A DNA stretch of 64,000 nucleotides from an uncultured Polaribacter sp. (GTDB taxonomy: Bacteria > Bacteroidota > Bacteroidia > Flavobacteriales > Flavobacteriaceae): assembly GCA_947497755.1 (NCBI GenBank), contig CANMHT010000006.1, forward strand, positions 124,001 to 188,000, in the 5' to 3' direction. Made by a program: the position numbers and the translations under genes. Under the pieces are notes generated by a model. It was not told the origin of the DNA. It saw only the letters and a list, made by a program, of their open reading frames with translations, and searched no databases. Positions 1 to 6,481 of this stretch are shown one piece after another; the stretch's first letter is position 1, and each line of letters starts with the position of its first letter.

Positions 1-300
1 AAACACCAACACTACAAAAATTACGGCAAAAGATTCTAACAAGCTAATATCTACTAATATGACCGTAAGTAAAAATGTAATGACACACATAGCAACAGTA
101 ATGGCATAGCCTACATACATAGCGCCATAAAAAAAAGAAGGTTCTATCATATATTTAAAATCACATTTAGGACAATGCTCGTGTAATTCACTTACTTTAC
201 CTGGCACATAAGTAAAACCATATTTAAAAAAATCTCCTTCATGGCATTTCGGACATTTATTTCTCGTAATGCTAAACATTTTTGTGCCTTTTTTAAACAT
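1..300 (-). CDS. DUF983 family membrane protein, 3' end cut by window edge
   Basis: The reverse strand reads open from an ATG at 300 to the window edge, 100 residues with no stop, so the C-terminus lies outside. Two CPxC zinc-ribbon-like pairs are visible, CPKCH near residues 16-20 and CPKCD near 43-47, followed by a long hydrophobic stretch starting about residue 58 (GAMYVGYAITVAMCVITFLL). That layout, cysteine pairs then two membrane helices, is typical of the DUF983 family, whose function is unknown. A second in-frame ATG at 279 is an alternative start. It is divergent from the ABC-F gene, with a 120-bp shared upstream region. Family assignment is by motif recognition only. Confidence 0.8.
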   Translation of the reverse strand, partial: MFKKGTKMFSITRNKCPKCHEGDFFKYGFTYVPGKVSELHEHCPKCDFKYMIEPSFFYGAMYVGYAITVAMCVITFLLTVILVDISLLESFAVIFVVLVF

Positions 301-378
301 ATCTTCTTTATTATAAGTTCAATTAACTATTTCGTTTTTGTAGTTTTGTGCAAAAATCATAAAAAACTAACTTTTACC

Positions 379-396
379 TTGTAACAAGGGTTACAA
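379..396. promoter_or_regulatory. dyad in divergent intergenic region
   Basis: TTGTAAC and GTTACAA form a perfect 7-bp inverted repeat around AAGG, lying 25 bp before the ABC-F start codon and 79 bp before the DUF983 start. It could be an operator or a 5'-leader hairpin of the ABC-F transcript. No clear TAnnTTTG promoter was found on either strand here, so the role is open. Confidence 0.3.
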
Positions 397-420
397 AGTT
401 ATTGTAAATAATCAATATTT

Positions 421-2337
421 ATGCTAAACGTACACAATTTAACGGTCTCATTTATGGGGTCAGATTTGTTTTCTGGAATCACTTTTAAATTAAATAAAGG
501 AGATAGAATTGGATTGATAGGTAAAAATGGAGCCGGAAAATCTACCTTATTAAAAGTATTAGCGAAAGATATTGAAACCAGTGGTGGTACTATGGCTTTT
601 GATAAAGATGTACAGGTTGGTTTTTTACGACAAGACATCGATTTTGTTGCAGGAAGAACGATTTTAGAAGAAGCTTATCAAGCTTTTAAAGAAATTAAAG
701 AGATTGAATTAAAGTTAGATGATATTAATAATCAATTAGCAACAAGAACAGATTATGAAAGTGATGCTTATAGTAAGTTAATTGTTGATTTAACTGAATT
801 AACCGAAAGATATGAAGTATTAGGAGGTTATAATTACCAAGGGAATACAGAGAAGATTTTACAAGGATTAGGGTTTAAAAGAGAAGATTTTGATAAATTA
901 ACTGATACTTTTTCTGGCGGATGGAGAATGCGTATTGAATTGGCAAAACTTTTATTACAAAACAATGATATTTTATTATTAGATGAGCCAACAAACCACT
1001 TAGATATTGAATCGATTATTTGGTTAGAAAACTTTTTAAAAGGCTATTCTGGAGCTATTGTGTTAGTTTCTCACGATAAAATGTTTCTAAACAATGTAAC
1101 CAATAGAACTATTGAAATTTCGTTGGGGCAAATTTATGATTATAAAAAACCTTATACAGAGTTCTTGAAATTACGTGGAGAGATTAAAGAAAAGCAATTA
1201 CAAGCACAGAAAAATCAAGATAGAGAGATTAAGCAAAAGCAAATGCTTATTGATAAATTTAAAGCAAAAGCTAGCAAAGCATCTATGGCTCAATCTCTAA
1301 TGAAGCAATTGGATAAAGTAGAACGAATTGAAGTAGATCAAGATGATAATGCTACAATGAATGTGCGTTTTGCAATTTCTAAAGATCCAGGAAAAATTAT
1401 TGTTGAAGCAGAAAACATGAGTAAGAGTTATGGCGATAATCATGTATTAGAAAATGTAAATCTGCTTATTGAACGCAATAGTAGAATTGCTTTTGTTGGG
1501 CAAAACGGACAGGGAAAATCTACCTTGGCAAAGATGATGGTTGGAGATATTCCATTTGAAGGGCATTTAAAATTAGGACACAATGTAGAAATAGGATATT
1601 TTGCTCAAAATCAGTCTGAACATTTACCTCCAGAGAAGACAGTTTTAGAAATTATGGAAGATGCTGCAAATGATTCTAATAGAGCTCGAGTAAGAGATAT
1701 GTTAGGGGCATTTTTATTTGGAGGCGATGCTGTTGATAAAAAAGCCAAAGTATTATCTGGAGGAGAAAGAAATCGTTTGGCATTGTGTAAACTATTATTG
1801 TCACCGTTTAACGTGTTGATAATGGATGAGCCAACAAACCACTTAGATATAGCTTCTAAAAACGTTTTAAAAGAAGCTCTGAAGAATTTTAATGGAACTT
1901 TAATTGTAGTATCTCACGATAGAGAGTTTTTACAGGGATTAACCACTACAGTATATGGTTTTAAAGATAAGGTGATTAAAGAATATTTAGGAGATATCGA
2001 TTACTTTTTAGAGCAGCACAAAATGGAAAGCTTACGTGAAGCCGAAAAACGTACTGTAGTAAAAGAAGAAAAAGATACCTCTAAAAAAGAAGCCTATTTA
2101 TTAAGTAAGGCTGATGAAAAAGAACTGAAAAAACTAAAAAATAAACTTTCTAAAATAGAATCTGATATAGCGAATTTAGAAGCAGAAATAGAAAAGATAG
2201 ATATAGAATTGGCTCAGAATTATGAAGAGGTTTCTGCCCAACCAAACTTTTTTGAAAACTATAAAGCTAAAAAAGCAAAATTAGATCAATTAATGGAAGA
2301 TTGGGAAGTGGTAGAAGAGAAGGTTGCAGGAATCTAA
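421..2337 (+). CDS. ABC-F family ATPase (Uup-like ribosome-associated type)
   Basis: Soluble protein of 638 residues with two ABC ATPase domains and no membrane segments. The first domain has Walker A GKNGAGKST (residues 34-42), signature SGGWRMR and Walker B LLLDEPTNHLD; the second has GQNGQGKST, LSGGERNRL and IMDEPTNHLD. The linker after the first domain is charged and helical, matching the P-site tRNA interaction motif region, and the last ~100 residues are a Lys/Glu-rich coiled coil as in Uup-type proteins. ABC-F proteins act on ribosomes rather than in transport; whether this one is a housekeeping translation factor or gives antibiotic protection cannot be told from sequence. The ATG at 421 begins the first ABC domain directly. 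Confidence 0.93.
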   Translation: MLNVHNLTVSFMGSDLFSGITFKLNKGDRIGLIGKNGAGKSTLLKVLAKDIETSGGTMAFDKDVQVGFLRQDIDFVAGRTILEEAYQAFKEIKEIELKLDDINNQLATRTDYESDAYSKLIVDLTELTERYEVLGGYNYQGNTEKILQGLGFKREDFDKLTDTFSGGWRMRIELAKLLLQNNDILLLDEPTNHLDIESIIWLENFLKGYSGAIVLVSHDKMFLNNVTNRTIEISLGQIYDYKKPYTEFLKLRGEIKEKQLQAQKNQDREIKQKQMLIDKFKAKASKASMAQSLMKQLDKVERIEVDQDDNATMNVRFAISKDPGKIIVEAENMSKSYGDNHVLENVNLLIERNSRIAFVGQNGQGKSTLAKMMVGDIPFEGHLKLGHNVEIGYFAQNQSEHLPPEKTVLEIMEDAANDSNRARVRDMLGAFLFGGDAVDKKAKVLSGGERNRLALCKLLLSPFNVLIMDEPTNHLDIASKNVLKEALKNFNGTLIVVSHDREFLQGLTTTVYGFKDKVIKEYLGDIDYFLEQHKMESLREAEKRTVVKEEKDTSKKEAYLLSKADEKELKKLKNKLSKIESDIANLEAEIEKIDIELAQNYEEVSAQPNFFENYKAKKAKLDQLMEDWEVVEEKVAGI

Positions 2338-2344
2338 AAGTAAA

Positions 2345-2378
2345 AAAAACAGTTTGAGATTATTTTCAAACTGTTTTT
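2345..2378. terminator. bidirectional rho-independent terminator
   Basis: AAAAACAGTTTGA at 2345-2357 pairs perfectly with TCAAACTGTTTTT at 2366-2378 around an 8-base loop. It sits between the convergent ABC-F and VOC genes, 7 bases past the ABC-F stop, and has T-runs on both strands. Confidence 0.85.
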
Positions 2379-2394
2379 GCAAGAATACTATTGT

Positions 2395-2796
2395 TTAATT
2401 TAAATTCAATTGCCAACAGACTCCAAATTGATCTTGAATGAATCCAAATTTTTGACTAAAACCATAGTCAAAATCAATAGACATCATAACCTTTCCATTT
2501 TCTGATAATTTTGAATTTAGTCTTTGAATTTCCTCTTCATTTTCACATTCTATATATATTGAAACAGCTGGTGTAAAATTCCAATCATGAATAGCTGGAC
2601 TATCGCTACACATAAAAATATTTCCATCTAAATCAAAGATAGCTTGCATAATTTTTCCTCCGACATCTGGTAATTCTTTTTCCCAGCGTTTTATATTAAT
2701 AATTTTAGAATTTTTGAATAATTCCACATAAAAGTTCATCGCTTTTTCTGCATTACCATCTTGAAAAGTTAGCGATTTAATCATTTGATTTTTCAT
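2395..2796 (-). CDS. VOC family protein (PhnB/3-dmu-9_3-mt-like)
   Basis: A 133-residue protein of the vicinal-oxygen-chelate fold. The start, with FQDGNAEKAMNFYVELF, and the later DGNIFMCSD and FGFIQDQFGVCWQL segments match the PhnB-like branch (3-demethylubiquinone-9 3-methyltransferase-like domain), which in spite of the name usually contains uncharacterised proteins. Two Met codons lie close together (residues 1 and 5); the first is used here. It is the last of four genes read leftward (AraC regulator, VOC, VOC lipoprotein, VOC). Substrate unknown. Confidence 0.8.
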   Translation of the reverse strand: MKNQMIKSLTFQDGNAEKAMNFYVELFKNSKIINIKRWEKELPDVGGKIMQAIFDLDGNIFMCSDSPAIHDWNFTPAVSIYIECENEEEIQRLNSKLSENGKVMMSIDFDYGFSQKFGFIQDQFGVCWQLNLN

Positions 2797-2814
2797 TCTT
2801 AACGAGTTTTTGTA

Positions 2815-3345
2815 TTAGTACTTTTGATTTATTACCCATAAATGATTAAACTCATCTGAGAAAACAGCATTTTTAGCTGGAATGTTAGGGAACTCTTGGA
2901 TAGGAGAAACAATAGTACATCCATTTTTTATGGCATTATTAAAAAATACATCGATATTATTTACAAATAAATTTATTCCTATTGAGGATGCTCCTATTTT
3001 TACAGGAGCAAACAATCCTAAATCTTTATTTTCATCAAGAATTCTAACTTCAACATTGCCAAGTTTCATCATTGTCTCATTTGAACCGATTTCATTATTT
3101 GTTTGAGAAATAATCTCAGCGTTCAGTATTTTTTCATAGTAACTTGCAGCTTTTTTTGCATCAGTAACTATTAGATTAATTTCTAATCGTACTTTTTTCT
3201 TATCCTTAATTAGAATATTTTTTAAACTATCATTTTCTAATTTAAGTTGTTTAACTTTAATAATAGTCATCTCTTTGTTTTTAGTATTTGTACAACAAAT
3301 TGAAAACAAACTCAATAAAAACAATGCAGGTAATTTTTTTTTCAT
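2815..3345 (-). CDS. VOC-fold protein with probable lipoprotein signal
   Basis: 176 residues. The N-terminus MKKKLPALFLLSLFSICC is a signal sequence with Cys residues at 17-18, consistent with a lipoprotein though the lipobox is not ideal. Residues ~55-176 resemble a glyoxalase/bleomycin-resistance (VOC) domain: KAASYYEKIL early and EFPNIPAKNAVFSDEFNHLW at the end. Exported VOC proteins are less common than cytoplasmic ones. It lies 18 bp upstream of the next VOC gene, on the same strand, so co-transcription is likely. Function unknown. Confidence 0.72.
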   Translation of the reverse strand: MKKKLPALFLLSLFSICCTNTKNKEMTIIKVKQLKLENDSLKNILIKDKKKVRLEINLIVTDAKKAASYYEKILNAEIISQTNNEIGSNETMMKLGNVEVRILDENKDLGLFAPVKIGASSIGINLFVNNIDVFFNNAIKNGCTIVSPIQEFPNIPAKNAVFSDEFNHLWVINQKY

Positions 3346-3389
3346 TTTAGTATATTATGTGTTGATTTCCTCTTAAAAAGAGATGATAA

Positions 3390-3785
3390 TTATAAAACTT
3401 CTACAATTTGTAAATGATTGCCGCAAGTGTCATCAAATACAGCAATTTTGGCTGTTCCCATTTGTATTGGTTTTGCACTAAACTTAACTCCAAGTTTTAT
3501 AAGTCTAGCATATTCTTTTTCAACATCAGAAACATTAAACTGAGTGTAGGGTAATCCGGCATCAAAAAGAGCTTTTTGATATACTTTTGATGGTTTAAAA
3601 TTTTTAGGAGCTGGCTCTAACAATAATTCAGGCCCATCTTGTTCTTCTTCAGATACTAAAGTTAACCATCTATTTCCATCACCCACAGGAATATCAATTT
3701 TCTTCACAAAATTTAATTTTTCAGTGTAAAATTCAAGTGCTTTTTCTTGATTCTCAACAGGAATACTAATAAGTTTAATTTTCAT
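3390..3785 (-). CDS. VOC family protein (glyoxalase/bleomycin-resistance-like)
   Basis: 131 residues, single VOC domain: opening IPVENQEKALEFYTEKLNF, central ELLLEPAP, and closing GTAKIAVFDDTCGNHLQIVE. His and Glu residues typical of metal ligands are present (His near the end, GNHLQIVE). No signal peptide, so cytoplasmic. It lies between the AraC-type regulator and the VOC lipoprotein in a same-strand cluster. Members of this branch often carry glyoxalase-like annotation, but neither substrate nor activity can be inferred. Confidence 0.82.
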   Translation of the reverse strand: MKIKLISIPVENQEKALEFYTEKLNFVKKIDIPVGDGNRWLTLVSEEEQDGPELLLEPAPKNFKPSKVYQKALFDAGLPYTQFNVSDVEKEYARLIKLGVKFSAKPIQMGTAKIAVFDDTCGNHLQIVEVL

Positions 3786-3834
3786 AAATAATAGATTTAA
3801 TGATGCAAAGATTTAAAATTACAATCAAATAAAT

Positions 3835-4215
3835 TTATCGAAAATTGCTCTTTTGATAAGACTTAGGGGAAAAACCAGTCTTGCGTTTAAATAATGAACT
3901 GAACGAACCTAAACTTTCAAAGCCTACTTTATAACATGTTTCTGATATAGAGAATCCTTTTTTTATGTACTCTTTAGCCTTTTGAATTCTTTTATCAATT
4001 AGATATTGATTAGGAGTTTGGCCATAATATCTTTTAAATAACCTTAGAAGGTGGTATTTTGAAACAAATCGAATACGAGAAAAGAGATCTAAATTTAATT
4101 TTTCATTGAAGTTGTTGTTAATATAGTTTCTCAAACCAATAACAGTATCTATCTGCCATTGATTAGAATAACAATCGGCTTTAATTCGTAATATTTCTTT
4201 CTCGTATGAAATCAT
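3835..4215 (-). CDS. short AraC-type transcriptional regulator
   Basis: 126 residues from the ATG at 4215; the open frame extends one TTG codon further. The C-terminal ~95 residues are an AraC/XylS double helix-turn-helix (LNLDLFSRIRFVSKYHLLRLFKRYYG, then ISETCYKVGFESLGSFSSLFKRKTGFSPKSYQ). Only ~30 residues precede it, so there is no room for a cupin or other sensory domain. It heads the leftward VOC cluster and is the obvious candidate regulator of those genes, by position only. It is divergent from the PLP enzyme gene. Confidence 0.85.
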   Translation of the reverse strand: MISYEKEILRIKADCYSNQWQIDTVIGLRNYINNNFNEKLNLDLFSRIRFVSKYHLLRLFKRYYGQTPNQYLIDKRIQKAKEYIKKGFSISETCYKVGFESLGSFSSLFKRKTGFSPKSYQKSNFR

Positions 4216-4309
4216 CAATTAGTTTTAAGAGCTTTTATAATAGATATAAAGCAACAAATTAGTGAAAGTTAGTTAAACTAAATATAGTCATCAAGATAAA
4301 TTGTTTTCT

Positions 4310-4317
4310 TATTTTTG
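4310..4317 (+). promoter_or_regulatory. -7 promoter box of the PLP enzyme gene
   Basis: TATTTTTG fits the Bacteroidota -7 consensus TAnnTTTG exactly. No good TTG was found 19-20 bases upstream. A transcript from here would start only about 15 bases before the TTG start codon at 4338. Confidence 0.4.
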
Positions 4318-4337
4318 AAACTTTAAAGTTAAAACAC

Positions 4338-5294
4338 TTGTCAATAATTAATAATTCTTTTTTTTCTGAAATTTTTGAAACACAAAACCAAGAAGTCTTT
4401 TTCCCTCTTTTAACAGAGAAAAAAGTAAAGCTCTTTGTTAAGAGAGAGGATTTAATTCACCCTTTTGTTTCTGGAAATAAATTTAGAAAACTAAAGCATA
4501 CCGTTTTACAAGTACAAAAAGCACAGCAAAAAAACATACTTACTTTTGGTGGAGCTTTTTCCAATCATATTGCTGCCACTGCTCATGCAGGAAAAATTGC
4601 TGGGTTAAAAACTATTGGAGTTATTAGAGGTGATGAATTAGGAAAGGATTTAGAAAAAACACTTGCTCAAAATGCTACTTTAAGAGAGGCGTACAAGTGC
4701 GGAATGACTTTTTATTTTGTTGATCGAGAAACCTATCGTACTAAAACAACAACAGCGTTTATACAAAAACTTAAAGATAAATTTGGCGACTTTTATTTGG
4801 TGCCAGAAGGAGGAACCAATGAATTAGCAATTAAAGGCTGTGAAGAGATTTTGTCTGAAAATGAAAATGATTTTACACACATTTGCTCTGCTGTTGGAAC
4901 TGGAGGAACAATAGCAGGATTAATTAATACAGCTAAAGAACCCCAAAAAATAATAGGATTTCCAGCTTTAAAAGGAAATTTCTTAACTGCAGAAGTAGAA
5001 AAATTTACTTCTCAAAGAAAACATTGGGAGTTAATAAGTGCATATCATTTTGGAGGTTATGCAAAATACAATTCAGAATTAATTTCTTTTATGAACTGGT
5101 TTTATAAGCAAACAGCTATTTTATTAGATCCAATTTATACAGGAAAAATGATGTTTGGAATTGTTGATTTAATTAAAAAGAACTATTTTTCAGAAAATAG
5201 TTGTATTCTAGCAATTCATACTGGTGGAATTCAGGGAATTGAAGGGTTTAACCAAATGTTGGCAAAGAAACAACAAGAACTAATTTTACAATAA
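4338..5294 (+). CDS. PLP-dependent ACC deaminase/D-cysteine desulfhydrase family protein
   Basis: 318 residues of the fold-type II PLP family that includes 1-aminocyclopropane-1-carboxylate deaminase and D-cysteine desulfhydrase. Near the N-terminus VKREDLIHPFVSGNKFRKLKH contains the expected PLP lysine in the SGNKFRKL motif; TFGGAFSNHIAATA is the substrate-binding loop and AVGTGGTIAG the phosphate-binding glycine loop; the end, LAIHTGGIQG, is also characteristic. The start is unusual: no ATG exists in frame between the upstream stop (4263) and deep in the domain, so TTG at 4338 is the most plausible start. Which of the family's activities it has cannot be decided. Confidence 0.88.
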   Translation: MSIINNSFFSEIFETQNQEVFFPLLTEKKVKLFVKREDLIHPFVSGNKFRKLKHTVLQVQKAQQKNILTFGGAFSNHIAATAHAGKIAGLKTIGVIRGDELGKDLEKTLAQNATLREAYKCGMTFYFVDRETYRTKTTTAFIQKLKDKFGDFYLVPEGGTNELAIKGCEEILSENENDFTHICSAVGTGGTIAGLINTAKEPQKIIGFPALKGNFLTAEVEKFTSQRKHWELISAYHFGGYAKYNSELISFMNWFYKQTAILLDPIYTGKMMFGIVDLIKKNYFSENSCILAIHTGGIQGIEGFNQMLAKKQQELILQ

Positions 5295-5335
5295 AGAATC
5301 TTCTTTATTAATTTAAAGACTATAAGTAGAAGCAC

Positions 5336-6193
5336 ATGAAATTAAAATCTTTTTTAGCGATAGCATTTGTAAGCTTATTTATAGTGAGTTGTGGCTCTAA
5401 AAAAAATGTGGTAAAATCATCTAAAAGAAAGAAAAATACCACTGTTGTAAAAAAGTTACCTTCTGTTAAACAAAAAGAACATGTAAAAAAGCTTACTAAG
5501 AAAAAGAAAAACTTAAATAAACATACACTTACTTATATCAAAAAATACGCACCTTTAGCGGTAATAAAAATGCATGAGTATAAGATTCCGGCTAGTATCA
5601 CTTTGGCGCAAGGAATTTTAGAATCTGGAAATGGGAGAAGTAGATTAGCATCTAAGTCTAACAATCATTTCGGAATAAAATGCCACCGAGGATGGAAAGG
5701 AAAACGTGTATATCATGATGATGATAAAAAGGATGATTGCTTTAGAAAATATGATTATGTAGAGCATTCATATAATGATCATTCTAAATTTTTAACAGGA
5801 AGAAAACGATATGCGTTTTTATTTAAACTTAGAATAACTGATTATAAAGGTTGGGCAAGAGGTTTAAAAAAAGCAGGATATGCTACTGATAAAAAATATC
5901 CTAAAAAATTGATCGGAATAATACAAAACTACCAATTGTATGAATTTGATAAAGTTAGAAAAAAAGACCTAAAAAAGTATAAGAGAGAAAATAGAAAACC
6001 AAAAGTGGTGACTGCTAGTACAAAGGTTGGTACAAAAACAACAACTTCTATAGCTACTTATACTGTTAAAAAAGGAGATACCTTATATTCTATTTCTAAA
6101 AAAACCAATGTGTCTGTAAATGAGCTTAAAAAGCTCAATAATTTAAAAGACAATATTATTAGTATTGGTCAAAAATTAAAGTTAAAGAAATAG
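5336..6193 (+). CDS. GH73 glucosaminidase lipoprotein with LysM domain
   Basis: 285 residues. A lipoprotein signal (LFIVSC, Cys at residue 19) is followed by a very Lys-rich linker, then a mannosyl-glycoprotein endo-beta-N-acetylglucosaminidase (GH73) domain about residues 60-195: ITLAQGILESGNGRSRLASK carries the catalytic Glu, and NNHFGIKC and FRKYDYVEHSYNDHSKFL follow as in FlgJ/autolysins. The last ~45 residues form one LysM peptidoglycan-binding domain (YTVKKGDTLYSISKKTNVS). It probably trims peptidoglycan from the periplasmic face of the outer membrane. It lies 41 bp after the PLP enzyme on the same strand. The stop codon is the first base of a GC-rich stem. Confidence 0.92.
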   Translation: MKLKSFLAIAFVSLFIVSCGSKKNVVKSSKRKKNTTVVKKLPSVKQKEHVKKLTKKKKNLNKHTLTYIKKYAPLAVIKMHEYKIPASITLAQGILESGNGRSRLASKSNNHFGIKCHRGWKGKRVYHDDDKKDDCFRKYDYVEHSYNDHSKFLTGRKRYAFLFKLRITDYKGWARGLKKAGYATDKKYPKKLIGIIQNYQLYEFDKVRKKDLKKYKRENRKPKVVTASTKVGTKTTTSIATYTVKKGDTLYSISKKTNVSVNELKKLNNLKDNIISIGQKLKLKK

Positions 6194-6289
6194 GTCCGCA
6201 AAAGACCACCTGCTTTCACGGACCCGCCCATCAACCAGACTAATTTCGTTACTTTTTATTTCATTTTTTCATAGCGATTATCTGGCTGA
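6193..6289. other. GC-rich structured intergenic element
   Basis: The 48 bases at 6193-6240 are about 60% G+C in otherwise AT-rich DNA. GGTCCG (6193-6198) pairs with CGGACC (6219-6224) with an inner AAAG/CTTT stem (6201-6204 with 6213-6216). TCAACCAGA (6231-6239) also pairs with TCTGGCTGA (6281-6289), one mismatch. There is no T-run, so this is not a standard terminator. It may be a 3'-UTR structure, a small RNA on either strand, or a repeat; nothing in this window matches it elsewhere. Confidence 0.4.
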
Positions 6290-6338
6290 TTTTTGAGCTG
6301 TAAAACTAAGTAGATTTTTTTTTCATGAAAATTAGAAT

Positions 6339-6391
6339 GAGTTAACCATCTTTTTAATTGAGTGAATGAGACGTTTGAATGAGTGAACGAG
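6339..6391. promoter_or_regulatory. three 21-bp-phased direct repeats (candidate LytTR operator)
   Basis: GAGTTAACCAT (6339), GAGTGAATGAG (6360) and GAGTGAACGAG (6381) start exactly 21 bp apart; the last two differ at one of 11 positions. LytTR-type regulators bind direct repeats about 21 bp apart on one DNA face, and the next two genes encode a LytS-type kinase and a LytTR regulator. Autoregulation is inferred. Confidence 0.55.
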
Positions 6392-6481
6392 GATTTTTTC
6401 TTTTTTTTGGTAACAAATTTGATGAAACCCCATTTTTTTAGCTGGTAATTTGTGTGTATGTTTACCAAGCAATTTTTTGAT

